Shown here in pieces: positions 1 through 10,860 of a stretch of DNA of 64,000 bases (the first letter of the stretch is position 1; every line of letters starts with the position of its first letter). The notes under the pieces are model-generated. The model saw only the letters and a program-made list of their open reading frames with translations, was not told the DNA's origin and did not search any database. The DNA lies in assembly GCA_021234155.1 (NCBI GenBank), contig JAJEKV010000108.1:587719-651718 (forward strand), given 5' to 3'. This DNA is from Isoetes taiwanensis (Eukaryota; Streptophyta; Lycopodiopsida; Isoetales; Isoetaceae). Position numbers and translations under genes: made by a program.

Positions 1-395
1 CAAGATTCGCTCTATGTAAGGAGAGGTAATTTCTAAATTAGCTCAAATGTACATGCTATAAGATCCGATATGCATAGTCCATGCATGAAGGGCATTTATA
101 TGTGACCTCATTTATAGATAGCGGCGAAAGGACCGCCGGGGTTGAGCTCGATTGCGGCTCGGCGTTGCGTGCCTCCGCTCCACTCCCAATTTAACGAGGA
201 GCAAATCACACCTCGGACTAATAGAGGAGTTGAGATCGCCGGCTGAAGTGATCCTCGCGTCGATCGGGGTCGCCACCGAACATGATCTGCTCCGTGTATT
301 GGTTCTGGATATACCAGAATGTGTAGGCCAATGTGGACCTTGGACAGCCGAGGTCAGTTGAACTTTATTGCGTAATGAAACAATCGGATAGTGAG
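1..395. other. No supported gene; GC-richer stretch
   Basis: I see no recognisable gene here. Bases 120-360 are clearly GC-richer than the AT-rich flanks. A 69-codon + frame and a 110-codon - frame overlap in it, but neither resembles a family I know. It may be the 5' remainder of the PPR copy that follows or an unrelated repeat. Confidence 0.3.
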
Positions 396-1078
396 GATGA
401 CCAAAGATATTTATGTTTCTCGCCTCTAAAAGCATGCTCTTCAAAGATCATATCTTTTGCCAGGAAGACTTGTGTATAATCGACATTTGGGCGTAACACT
501 CTCTTAATGTTTTGTGACAAGTACTTTGGTGGATGCGTATGCAATGCAAAGTTTTTGAAGAGTTGCATATTTTCATCGAATCTTTGCAAGAAGGGATGAG
601 TCCGGATGAGATTACGTTCTCAAGCATCTTAAAAGCATGTGTCATTAGGGCCATTGAAAGAGGCGTGTACATTCATGAGTACGGATGGGATCCAAGTTTC
701 AAAATGCTATTTTTGTGGGTAGCACATTGGTGGACATGTATGCAAAATTTGGGAGATTAAATGAGGCTTTGGCAATCTTTGACAATTTGGAAAATCGAGA
801 TGTGGTCACTTGGGGTACAATGAATATCTAGCATTAATGGACATCTTTGAATACAACGACATCCTTTCTCCCATAGATTTGCTTTTGACAAAGATGCGCA
901 TATGGGATAATGCCGCACACAATAATATTTCTTTTGCCATTTTGAAAGCATTCAGCAAAGATTGGGGCATGGATAGAGCAAAAAATATTCATGAGCAAAT
1001 TATCAAAAAGGGTTTCCAGTTTGATGCAGCAGTAGCAAATGCCAAAACAAGTTTGCTTATGCATGACAATTTACAATA
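396..1078 (+). pseudogene. Broken pentatricopeptide-repeat (PPR) gene
   Basis: Three reading frames together read as successive plant PPR motifs. Around 400-540 there is an LLKACSS-type helix followed by a TLVDAYAM-type helix. Around 575-680 lies the phrase PDEITFSSILKAC with a following IHE. Around 710-800 another frame gives STLVDMYAKFGRLNEA and NRDVVTW, and 935-1050 gives a further FAILKAFSKD ... IHEQIIKKGF unit. PPR proteins bind single-stranded RNA in organelles; VDMYAK and DVVTW are PLS-class wording. At least three frame changes and in-frame stops mean it cannot make protein, and no start codon, transit peptide or C-terminal E/DYW part is visible. The family call is firm; the boundaries are approximate. 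Confidence 0.8.
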
Positions 1079-1177
1079 GTTTACATGATTCTTGTATTCC
1101 AAGGTTCAAGATGCAACCCTACACTATCTTTATGTTTTAAATGTCTTTTGTATTCTCACGTCTGTTTTTTTTTTTTA

Positions 1178-1192
1178 TGGCCCGAAGGGCCA
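1178..1192 (-). repeat. GGCCC/GGGCC hairpin next to a T-run, possible retroelement tail
   Basis: The stem TGGCCC/GGGCCA has a GAA loop and directly follows a run of T. Read on the - strand this is a hairpin followed by an A-rich tail, the same layout as the LINE-B 3' ends at 31.3 and 37.7 kb. No LINE coding sequence is attached, so it may be an extremely 5'-truncated insertion or an unrelated hairpin. Confidence 0.35.
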
Positions 1193-1214
1193 AAAATTTT
1201 TTTTAGTATAATAA

Positions 1215-1657
1215 CCAACACATAACTACCATTGACATTAACAAATATAACCATTGGATCCAACACATTTAAATTAAAATCCCCCTTAAACCCCCTTTGG
1301 TTTGGGTGCATATTCACACGGGGGGTGACGTAGGGCAGCGAGAGCCCTCATAATTGTATTTTGCACGTACGAAATCAACACCATATAGTATTCCGGTTGA
1401 AATCTTATAGTATTTTGCGAATCTTATTATACAGTATAGCAAATCTTGTACTTGCATATCCCACAAATGAGGAACTTTACGTACGGTCCAGATGAAGGAA
1501 TAAAGGGCAAATATGCCCATCCGACAGCTCTCGATGCCCGGAGTCACCCCCCGTGTGAATATGCACCCAAACCAAAGGGGGTTTAAGGGGGATTTTAATT
1601 TAAATGTGTTGGATCCAATGGTTATATTTGTTAATGTCAATGGTGGTTATGTGTTGG
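1215..1657. mobile_element. Foldback / MITE-like element with 115-bp terminal inverted repeats
   Basis: Bases 1215-1329 are the reverse complement of 1543-1657 with one mismatch in 115, separated by a 213-bp spacer. The ends read CCAACACATAAC. ATAA lies directly outside both ends (1211-1214 and 1658-1661), which could be a 4-bp target-site duplication. Weaker inverted similarity continues about 20 bp into the spacer. The - strand open frame across it is a shadow. Long terminal repeats around a short non-coding middle fit a foldback element or a non-autonomous Mutator-like element, but I cannot assign a superfamily and see no 9-bp duplication. A transcript would fold into a long hairpin suitable for small-RNA processing. 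Confidence 0.8.
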
Positions 1658-1659
1658 AT

Positions 1660-1905
1660 AAGACATTGATTGCTGAATACAAAGAAAAATGAGCATGGCT
1701 CATACTAAACTGTAATTCACATGGCCAAGAGACTATCTATCCATGGTAGGAACAACACTTTGTATGTTCATCTCGCCTTCGACAATTGGAGCCTCTATTA
1801 GATGATTTCTCCGTGACTTGGCATGGGCATCAATGAACCAGTTGGATGTCATCTGCATGGTTCACAAGTATTAGAAAACTGTATCAGCAAAGAATGCACA
1901 AGAAA
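1660..1905. other. Unassigned spacer
   Basis: There is no coding or repeat signal that I recognise between the foldback element and the coiled-coil pseudogene on the - strand. Confidence 0.3.
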
Positions 1906-2572
1906 CTACTATGTTCTACTTATAAAAATGGAGCTTGGCTGTGCAGCAACCAAGGCATCGATGAATATGTGCATGTAAGCCACAATGTACGTGCAAGGAG
2001 TGTTGTTACTGGTTTCAGGCACTTTGGGATGATGGATAGGGGCATCAAAATTCTTCTTGCCATGGCTTAGGCTGTTGGATCCCAACATCATGTTATTGAT
2101 CACAAGCTTATGAAACCTGCAAAATTGCAATGTGAGAATAAGCAAAGCATAAGAAGCTGCAACATGAGAATAAACAAATTATTGAAAAGAAACTGAAACT
2201 GATACTTACTTTTGGAGCAGTTAGCATCCACTGCGTAGCCTTTGATAGGAGGCAAGATCTGTATGCTTGGACTCATTAAACATGGGAAAGCGTTTTTGAG
2301 TGGACCAGCAAGCACAAATATTGCCAAACCAAAATTTGGCCCTTACAGAACCAGGATATTGACATCATGCAAGCACAATGCCATTCAGCCCTTCCTTTAT
2401 GTGGGTGTTATTGGACATCTACAGAACTCTTGTTCTTAAGGGCACTTACAAAATTGAGGGAGCTCTCTGGTTTGAACATAAAGAACTTTTTTTAAGCTCA
2501 GATGAAAGAGAGCTGCAAAGGTACCTGCACACGAATCCAAAAGACATATTAATAGATATTCTGAATGAGTGT

Positions 2573-2650
2573 AAGAATGAAATAATAGAAAAATGTTTAA
2601 AAGCTTACCTGCAAGAATGAAATAATAAAAAAATGTTTAAAACCTTACCT
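2573..2650. repeat. 40-bp direct tandem duplication spanning a splice-donor-like site
   Basis: Two near-identical 40-bp copies (2573-2610 and 2613-2650) each carry CTTACCT, which on the - strand is a GTAAG-type splice donor. The copy at 2649/2648 is the donor that fits the adjoining exon frame, so the donor region itself has been duplicated into the intron. Confidence 0.75.
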
Positions 2651-3799
2651 CCCATACACATCTACCATCTTTGGTGTCATGTCAAGCGTCCAGTAGAACT
2701 CGTTAACATCAGTTTGGAGCACAACAGGTGCAGGCTTAGGTGGACGGTCCTTGTAAGGAGTGAATGGGACCAATCTTTTCAGTCGGTCCAATAAACTATA
2801 CAAGGAAACGACAACATTAGCATCACAAACTTTATACAGGTAATGAATGGACAAGATACTCACTTTGTTCTTTCATCACCACCTTTTGTGCCAGAGTCAG
2901 AGGCTGCTTCTTCTGCATCTTTTGTGGACTGTTGCACCTTGTTTGCTATGTCATTAAGCTCGCGGTCAATATCCTCTTGTTCTGTTTCTGCCTCAGAAGT
3001 AGGTTTATCCTTAATTTCAACATGTGATCTTGTCCTATGTAAAAAAAACTATGGTTAATTATAGATGATTAAAAAAATTAGCTAATCCTACACATACCTC
3101 TTTCTTGTTGGTGGTAGTGCTTTGCCTGGGGATTTTCTTTTTGACCCGGTTCTTTTTGCTTTCTGACCTATTCTTTTCCTCTTGATTCTGGCCAAGAACC
3201 TTCTTTTGTTTCCTCCTTGGAGTGGACTCAACTTCCACCTCTTCCACTTGGGCTTCCTCTTCCTTGCACTTGTCTAGGTTAAAATCAGGATCTGTAGCAC
3301 CTGTAACAGGTGCAGAACTAGCATCTGCAGATGATGATGATGTTGATGATGGAGCAGACCCTGATTTTGCAACATCTGAAGCTTTCTCTAGAGTTTTTTC
3401 AATTACTAATATTTCAGTTGGTCCAGTTAATAATTTTGTAGTTCCTGATGGATCTAAGGATACAGTTGGATCGGTTGGTAAAGTCTCACGCCTCCTTGCT
3501 CTAGCTCTCAAAGCGCCATCTTCTCTTTTTTTCAATTTCGGATCGCCATATGCGAGCCCGGTGACTTTCTGACGACGGTTTATTCTCGACAAAGCATCTT
3601 GGTTGGTGATTTGGAAGTGGAAGCTGGCATCTGTTCGTATTCAATCTTTTCATGGTCATTACCATCTGTAAACAAAGTCGATGCAGATGGTTCAGCAATG
3701 TCAGCGACGGAAGGTTACATGCAAGTGGCCTTCTGGATATAAACATCCTCATCTGGAAACAAACAAATGTAAATGTTAATACACATAAAAGCAAAACTC

Positions 3800-4330
3800 A
3801 ACGTTAATAAACATGAAAACAAAACTTAAATATGAAAAGTATCAGGTACATTCTGGTACATTCATCTGTAACATGTATATAAAATGTATCAAATGTATGT
3901 AACATTAAAAGCGGTCATTCAACCTATATCTATTGTACATTTAATGTACAATAATGTACATAGATGGATCCAAGCATGCGGAGAGAGAGAATATAGACCT
4001 ATGCCCAAAAAATGCAACATACATGTAACAAAGGTACATAGATATGAATCAATACAGATGCACTCTAAGCACAGGAATATTTGCATAAAAAAAAAGAACA
4101 TGTACATCTACTTGAGATGTAGACTCAATTAAATCCATGTACAACTAATACATAAAATAAATCATACATCTGCAGTCCAAGCTCAAAATTTGAAGCATCA
4201 ATAAACAAGCAAATATATGCCTATGTAGCCCTGCTTGCAGATGTACAATAAAAAAACAACAATGCACTAAAAGACATACATGAAACAAATATGAATCAAG
4301 AGCAATCTAAGATTAAACATTTAGAGTAAT
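3800..4330. other. AT-rich intron-like sequence rich in TGTACAT/ATGTACA
   Basis: This lies between the in-phase donor at 4337 and the acceptor before 3752, so it reads as an intron of the - strand gene. It is rich in short ATGTACA/TGTACAT words, mostly in 3890-4130. No other feature was seen. Confidence 0.4.
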
Positions 4331-4630
4331 GCATACCTTGTCCAATAGGAAAACCAAGCTGATTTTGAATGCCCTCATCCCGTGATTGCGCTTTTATGCA
4401 ATTGCTTTTCATATACGAGATAAGACAAGCGAAAGAGGCAATAAGGATCTCTGCAAGGAGCCAATGAAGCACCAAACCAGATTTTGCAAAGCCTTGGCAA
4501 TGAGATACAATGAATCGAATGAGATGAACTCTTTGTACGTATAGTAGCTCCTAGAGGATTTGGCCTCTGGTTGCATTAGCAATAGGTCCCGCCTCCCATG
4601 AAATTCAAAAATCAGAATGCCTTTGTTGAA

Positions 4631-4774
4631 CAAGTTCCATGCAGCTAAGTTTCTCCTTTGCTTGTTGAATTGAAATTTCATGTTTTTCAATGTCTCTAGG
4701 TTCAAGTTCCATGCAGCTAAGTTTCTCCTTTGCTTGTTGAATTGAAATTTCATGTTTTTCAATGTCTCTAGTTG
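4631..4774 (-). repeat. Exact 72-bp (24-codon) tandem duplication in the coiled coil
   Basis: Bases 4631-4699 repeat at 4703-4771 without a mismatch, period 72. Because 72 is a multiple of three, the - strand frame is kept and the segment RDIEKHEISIQQAKEKLSCM occurs twice in a row. The lack of divergence suggests a recent event or selection on coil length, although the surrounding gene looks broken. Confidence 0.9.
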
Positions 4775-4876
4775 CTTTCTCAAAACCAATCTCCAAATTT
4801 TATCCTCTTTGGCCGCTTCTTTCTACTCATAACCAAGTCTTCCAACTTGTATTTCAACACTCCATAGCTAACTTGA

Positions 4877-5033
4877 TTTTTTTTTTTTGTTTTGAAGGCA
4901 AGGTTGGTGGGACTTGCACCCACCCACGTCTCCCACCCAATGGTAGCTAGTGGGTTTTGAACCCTGGTGGGGGTCACCCCAACCCAAGGCCCTACCACTA
5001 AACCACCACCGCGATGGGCCAGCAGGATTATTG
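4877..5033 (-). mobile_element. tRNA-derived SINE
   Basis: Read on the - strand the element begins near 5033-5020. It has an A box TGGTTTAGTGGTAGGG (5005-4990) and a B box GGGTTCAAAACCC (4964-4952), the spacing of an internal RNA polymerase III promoter. It ends in an A-run (4888-4877). Ten-base flanks CAAATTGGCC and CAAGTTAGCT agree at 7 of 10 positions and may be a decayed target-site duplication. It interrupts the coiled-coil coding sequence. A true tRNA is unlikely because the ends do not form an acceptor stem. Confidence 0.75.
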
Positions 5034-5571
5034 GCCAATTTGTCAAATTCCAACTTTGTGTCATTTATTTTTAGGGAAATCTTCTTTTTAAATCTTCTTC
5101 TAGCATGTGCTTTCTACCCTCAATCTGACTGATCACCTTCAATGCATCCCTCATTTTTGTTGTCAATGCTTCCACTTCATTCAATAGGTTAATTTTCTCC
5201 TCTGAACCATGCTTAAGTAACTGGTTTATTATGTCAACATCAGTAGTGGTTTGTTACCTGCTTCTTGCCATAAACCAATTCATAATATTTAAAAAATTCT
5301 TCTTTCCATGCTTGAACTCGCCTTTCCTTGAATCTCTTCTATTCTTTGGAGTCGCACCCCATATCTCATTCATAATTTCCTCGAGTCCGGGTATGTGCTC
5401 GACATGTTTTTCATGGAGGTCTTTGGCTTGGATCACTGCCAAAAGTTTCTCCTTGCTGGTAATTTTCCACCGCTTTAATTTGGGTTTCTTGGTTCTACCG
5501 TGGTGAAGAGCAAGCACCGAAGTTGGGGAACGGATTTTAGTGCCATAGCCGGATCAAGAATTGGTGATCGG

Positions 5572-5720
5572 GGTAATGGAGGCAAAGAATGCACGAGGGG
5601 AGATAGCTAACGCCGACAAGCGGTGCAAGAATTTGGTAAAGAAATTTAAAATCCAAAAAATAGCGGTTGCACAATGGGTGGATAGCATTAATAATGGCGC
5701 TACTAGCAGTTCATGACTAT
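5572..5720 (+). other. Short coding-like piece, unidentified
   Basis: One + frame reads about 48 residues of plausible protein, including MEAKNARGEIANADKRC and KKFKIQKIAVAQWVDSINNG, before a stop. A second coding-like piece at about 5872-5972 (RYEKEDRTTKKEEKALAQEA) ends at a GTAAGT donor. They may be upstream exons of the FCP1-like copy at 6149, but I cannot show a joined frame. Confidence 0.3.
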
Positions 5721-6119
5721 AGGACTACCTTTCGTGCATTGGGTGAATATGTATATGTATATACATTTCTAGACACCCCTTCATGCTTTCACACTCGTGG
5801 CAAAAGAAGAAGCAAAAACTTGAATGTAAATGATGAAAAGAACCCGCGATTTTAGAATCCTTCGCTCTTCATGAACAATCCGACACTCACCCTTAAGCCT
5901 ATTAGATATGAAAAAGAAGATAGAACCACTAAAAAGGAAGAAAAAGCTCTAGCACAAGAAGCAAAAGAGTAAGTTATTTTGCATGCAGCGTGAGTTTAAT
6001 ATCAATGATATTTCAAATGCTTCTAAGTATATCGCGTTGAGCCTAAGTTCCTTTTCTAATGCTAACTTATATTTATAATGTGTAGAATGAGAATGAGAAT
6101 GATTTTTTATCGTCCACTG

Positions 6120-6133
6120 AGGCCAATCGGCCT
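6120..6133 (-). repeat. LINE-B-type 3' tail hairpin, isolated copy
   Basis: The stem AGGCC/GGCCT with loop AATC is preceded by ATTTTTTATCGTCC on the + strand, so on the - strand a hairpin is followed by an A-rich tail. The loop and the flanking GTCC/GAC pairing match the 3' ends of the LINE-B copies at 31.3 and 37.7 kb. It sits about 18 bp before the FCP1-like exon with no LINE coding sequence attached. Confidence 0.6.
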
Positions 6134-6148
6134 ATGCGACTTCAAATA

Positions 6149-6640
6149 ACAAGAAACTAATCATCTTTGATTTAAATGAAGTTCTTCTAAAGAGCTTCTC
6201 TAAAGCAAAGTACAATGCCGCACCTCCTTTTCCATTATGAGTTCTAAAGATAAAGAGTAAATGTGTGTATCCAAGACCTGGGGTTAAGAAATTGTTAAGC
6301 CATCTGAAGGACATATCAAATATTGGTATATGGTCGTTTGTGTTACGGGCCAACATATTGTAAATTAAAGAAGTTCTTTTTGAACTAAAGGGCTTAGAAT
6401 TCCACATCATTTTAGATCAAGAAAACCATTAAATTATTCGTCAACCGCAACGTGGAGCAAAATATATCTTCATCAAAAACACATATAAAACCTTCGATAT
6501 GATAGAAGGATTTCAGGAAGAATAGATATGACCCAAGTAAGTGTTGCTTGAATGTGGAATGCAACATATATCCTTCAACATGGCACCAAACGATGAAGAT
6601 GAAGAAAATTGGTTGTCTGGAGGAACATCAAAATGTTTGA
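6149..6640 (+). pseudogene. Decayed FCP1/NIF-type (HAD superfamily) phosphatase-like gene
   Basis: The + strand reads KKLIIFDLNEVLL, the first HAD motif of FCP1-like phosphatases, then YPRPGVKKLLSHLKDI, then IGIWSFVLRANIL and a LDQ. After a frame change come KCCLNVECN and IYPSTWH, and then a DEDENWLSGG phrase matching the family's acidic C-terminal part. Active FCP1 enzymes remove phosphate from Ser/Thr, classically on the RNA polymerase II tail, using DxDx(T/V). Here the second Asp is Asn, as in a plant subgroup I recall with a DLNG signature, so even the intact ancestor may have lacked classical catalysis. Stops at several positions make this a pseudogene. A second copy lies at 62276. Confidence 0.65.
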
Positions 6641-6649
6641 CTCCCTAAT

Positions 6650-8380
6650 ATCAATCTCCAGAGTGTATGCTTTCTTTAGAACTAGAGTAGATCAGCCAAT
6701 GCTAAAGATAATGATTTGGTTAGAATTTTTTTTTTTTTTGCCACAATGCTTTTGTACACAAATTTGTAGTGTAATTTGTATAACCTAACTTATATCTTCA
6801 TAAAAATGTTTTTTTTATGAAGAATTCTTAGACTTTTGGCATTTGCTTCTCCATATTCCTCCCTTTTTTTTGTTCTCCCTAATGTCATGTAGACAAAATA
6901 ACTCATGCATTATTCCCAACAATTCACTTTCAACATAGGATCCAAATGGGCTAAGATGAATAAAATTGGGTGTCCAAGGAAATCACCTTCTTGAGTGTAA
7001 CAATTCCTCAACCATCATCATGCTCAGAATGTAACTTAGAATCAGAGGGGATGGTGAAGATTAAAATATGAAAGGATATGTCATAGATGTAGCCACAATA
7101 GCTCCTATTACATTTGGATGAATTGTGGCTTCCTCCGGTCTTGCCACGTAGATTCAAGGAAGATGATTCTATCACATCCATTTTGCTTGAGACATTGTTA
7201 GATATGCTAAATGGCTTTATTATCAAGAGAGGACTCTTGAGATGGAAGAGTAGATAATATAGTGGGAGATGAAGCTATAGCAGGATTTTGGGTATTTAAA
7301 TTAGACTAATTATTTAACATGATGGAGGGTCTTTAGCCCTTCTGTCCCCAAAATAATGAAACAATTGGAATATTAACTTTGTGTCCCAACTCAGTGAGAC
7401 ATTTGAGAATTTTAATTGTCGCATCAATCTTCGGCATATTGCTCTGGATCATGGTCGTCATAGGCGACCACCTTACAAACTATTATTTCATCAATCCGAG
7501 TCATCCGCTGGAGATGAGGGCCTCTGGTTTTGTTGATAGGTGTGGGCCTATACTTCGCTTTAGAGTTCGCTATTTAGTGAAGGGTTTGGCATTGGTTTCT
7601 TATTCTCGGCACATCTTCCTCTCGCTTGTTTCTTTATCGTTTTTTGAGCCCACCCTCCTTGTCTTTAATATTTTATGTTTAAATTGATGTAAATAATTGT
7701 TGTTTATGTATTATGTCATGTGACACGCGTGACCATCCCTTGTGGCACGTGTTATAAATCCCTCCATTGAGAGGTATTTTATTTTTCTTATATGGCTACT
7801 AGTTTTGTATGTGCCGGATCTAGGGATTGAAGTTACATACAAGAAATTGTTGGGATGAATGGAAAGCCCATCTATCCATCGCCAGCCCTTGTCATCACTT
7901 TCTTTGCATCATTCTTTGAGCCCACGTAAGAGAAGATTCTTCCTGAGACTAACTCTTCTTGACCCTCCCTCTTATTCCTCGACTTTTTATTTCATTTTTG
8001 TTGATCCTCTTCAGCAATTAATTTCTTCAACCTTTTTCTCCACCCTTGCATCCAATTTTTTTTCGATCTTTTAGTTTAGGGAAAATAGAAGTCCTCTTTG
8101 TCAAGAGTTTTGCTAGTTTCTGCGAGCCCATAATGAGAATTATTAGTAGCGTTGAGTAGAGTTGGGCATTGATGCATCATAATTTGAGATGCAAGAATGT
8201 GCTTTGAAGGAGTAGGATGAATGGCCATCTGTTTTAGCCAGCGAAAGATCACCTAGAACTTGTTTATTATGTGCTTTGGTTTTTTGACATGGGTTGATGC
8301 ATCTTGGCATGATGGCAGCTTATTTATTATGGTTTTTGTTGTTAAGTTTGTTGGCCCTGGTCTATGTACTTATGGCTTTA
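6650..8380. other. Unassigned AT-rich region
   Basis: Several frames of 60-100 codons are open (for example 7379-7687 +), but none shows a known motif, a codon pattern I trust, or splice partners. Poly-T runs occur at 6727-6740 and 6865-6871. I see no gene here. Confidence 0.3.
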
Positions 8381-8492
8381 TGGAATCAATTTTTCCTTTG
8401 CATGCATTTCTTTGTTTTTTCATTTGCAGATTGGCACTTGTGTGATGGAATCAAGTTTTTCTTTGCATGCATTTCTTTGTTTTTTCATTTGG
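8381..8492. repeat. 65-bp direct tandem duplication
   Basis: TGGAATCAA followed by TTTGCATGCATTTCTTTG occurs at 8381 and again at 8446, with small differences. It is a local duplication with no visible coding role. Confidence 0.75.
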
Positions 8493-8718
8493 AGGTGTAC
8501 AATGGCGATTTGAAAATCTCGTTCAACAATGGCTATTTATTTAGGAGGTCCAGTTTGCCAAATTCTGCAAGTGCACAATAGCCTTAGGGAGTGTTATTGC
8601 TAGACTTGACGATTTTCCTTTCTTTTCCATATGGCAATTCTAAGTTTCAATGCAAGAGGCGCAGCTTGGCTTGCATTTGAATTTAGCACCTCTAAGGGTT
8701 CGACAAGGTTGAGATGCT

Positions 8719-8812
8719 AGGGGAGAAAACCCATATTTTGTTTTGGCCTAGCAATGTTGATGCGCAGGGGAGAAAACCCATATTTTGTTTTGGCCTAGCA
8801 ATGTTGATGCGC
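8719..8812. repeat. Exact 47-bp tandem duplication
   Basis: The 47-bp unit beginning AGGGGAGAAAACCC at 8719-8765 is repeated exactly at 8766-8812. Identity between the copies implies a recent duplication. Confidence 0.9.
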
Positions 8813-8819
8813 ATGACTA

Positions 8820-10860
8820 TTCGCCAATATTTAGAAACCGAAAGGAAAAAAAAAAACCGGCCAAAGGAAACCCGTCAGACTGCCTGCTGGCCTTCAGCAG
8901 TGGTGGAATGGACCACTGTGACGGTCATCTGTGGCCTAAACCTTCTCAAGGAAGGCAGAACCGGCAATCGCGCTCAAGCCAGCAGGCTCCACTTCATCGT
9001 CCAGGTTATGAGATTTGTCTATGCATTCTCAGCATAGTTCCTAGTACGAACTATAGAACAGATCCTGTTCAAGTATAGTCGTAATTATTTCGCAAAATTT
9101 CTTCTTATCTGCCTTTGGACTTTAAAGTAGTCATGCCTGTGGGATATAAGTTTCGTCTAGACTCTACAGCCCGTTGTCCGAGTTTCTTAAGGTCGGCATT
9201 ATTGTGTCAAACAACTGACTGACAAATTCCTTGAAGTCTTGACTATGGCAATGAACAGCGCGGAATGTGCTTCAGCTGAAATCACATCGGTTGACCATCA
9301 AACATCAAAAACTTCTTCTTGAACATCGTTTCTGACGCTTTATGGATCATGTCGTTTTGCATCACCAAACACCAAAATGAGACGGTCTTGCTGACTCAAT
9401 GTGTGGCTTTGGCATGAACCTGAGAGAAAGCGAAATGCACGGAGAAAGACGGGATAAAGTGGAGGTTCTTTCCAGAAGGAACAAACTACACAGAGCATTT
9501 CTTGGGTATGAGTAATAACACGGAATTTCATAGGATTGTGAGAGGGCAACTGAAATCTTATTAATTGCTATTTTAGACATTCATATGTGGTAAAAGGCGG
9601 GTGTATGAATAAGATTATCTGAAGCTTTTCTAGCCTCTGCACTTGCAAAGTTGTGGGCATGATTGGCGTGAGATGGGTACTAAGGCAAAGCAAAATTAAG
9701 TGTGGCTGGAAGGCAAATATGTGGTACACATATGTAAGTACAACTGTGCATGCCCTGTTTTGCTTCGACACATGAATTAGTGCCTGGATGCTTTCTTCAG
9801 TATATAAATACTACAAAATAATTGACAGGTCCCTTAGTTCTCTGGACTGTTTCCGAGAAAGCAGTCAAAGACTGATCAGGTTTAGGCTTAACAAATCAGG
9901 TCACCATGCAGCCTGTTATACCTAAGAAGATTGGTTGAAGACAAATAGTGAAAGATGTATCAATCCAATTCAGCACCTTCCTGTAAGGAGTAAATGCGAT
10001 AAGCAACTTGTCAACTTGTTTGTTGTGACCCCATCTATATTTTCACTACCAAGCAAAATCTGATAATTCAAATAGCTTCATGCATAGCATTCCTAGAATT
10101 GCAAGCCAAATATCATGCCCAATTCATGGTTAGATTGTATTTACAACTTGACCCAATTTGGGAAATGCCACTGTCTACTTTCCATGAAGACATTGGGAAG
10201 GAACTTTGGTTCTCACTGAGCTTGACATACCAAAAAAATAGCATTATCACCTGGGTTCTCTCTTATTCAAAGCTTATCGTCATTTGGGTATTTGCTTTAT
10301 TTTGCAAAAACATTTCTTTTGATCAATTTGTTGCCTGAAAATTTTGCATAATTTGTCATATTCTTTTAGTTTTATACTTGTATCGTTACCATCATTTTTA
10401 TGAATATGACTCCTTTGGCTGCTTGAGAATGAGAAATTTTAGTTGGGCTGAAATATTGTCGCTGCATCAACCACACAAATGACTACTAGCAAGCTTTACT
10501 GGATTAGTTATTTGCTCAATGTGGATCATGAGAAAATGGATTGTAACATCTATGATGGGAGAGACTTGTTACTCTTCGCATAACACTAGCTATTCCCTTG
10601 ACCGAGGAAGCGAAGAGAAAATACTCCTAGATCAGAATAATAAAGCAGATACTCCACTTCGGTAAAACATTGCTCAAAAATTGTCTTGCGTCCTTGAGTT
10701 TAAAGGATTGCTCCTAGTATCATATTTAGTTATGACAACTATGTCAGGCAAGTAAAGGATTTCACCCTGCATGCCAGCAAGGAAGATATGGAGGCAGGAA
10801 CTAATATATAACGCAAGGAACTTGCTAAAAATTTGATATATAAAATTATATTCTAAGTGA
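8820..10860. other. Unassigned region
   Basis: Open frames at 8785-9078 (+), 9340-9580 (-) and 10099-10338 (+) show no family features I can name. The stretch 8850-9060 is GC-richer and could be part of an exon. I saw no repeat or RNA gene. Confidence 0.3.

Larger units (their letters stand above)
2190..5540 (-). pseudogene. Decayed multi-exon coiled-coil protein gene, family unknown
   Basis: On the - strand a run of exon-like blocks can be joined. The first (about 5540-5090) is basic then coiled-coil, with the phrase NLLNEVEALTTKMRDALKVI. The next (about 4877-4337) has the duplicated coil EKHEISIQQAKEKL and ends in GFPIGQ. A donor at 4337/4336 pairs in phase with an acceptor before 3752. 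The block 3752-3098 is Ser/Thr/Lys/Glu-rich. Exons 3034-2874, 2795-2649 and 2524-2450 follow; the last three join in phase, with KRLVPFTPY and DVNEFYWTLDMTPKMVDVYG. I do not recognise the protein. In-frame stops near 5254 and 3720, at least two frameshifts and the SINE inside the coil argue for a pseudogene. It may be two adjacent genes rather than one. Confidence 0.4.

Noticed and set aside
1314-1640. 108-codon - strand frame
   Set aside because: It crosses the spacer and one arm of the inverted repeat and ends in reverse-complement text of the other arm, so it is a shadow of the element.
3059-3592. A complete 177-residue charged protein
   Set aside because: The frame opens at a non-ATG codon, and both ends are better explained by neighbouring exons and a splice donor at 3098.
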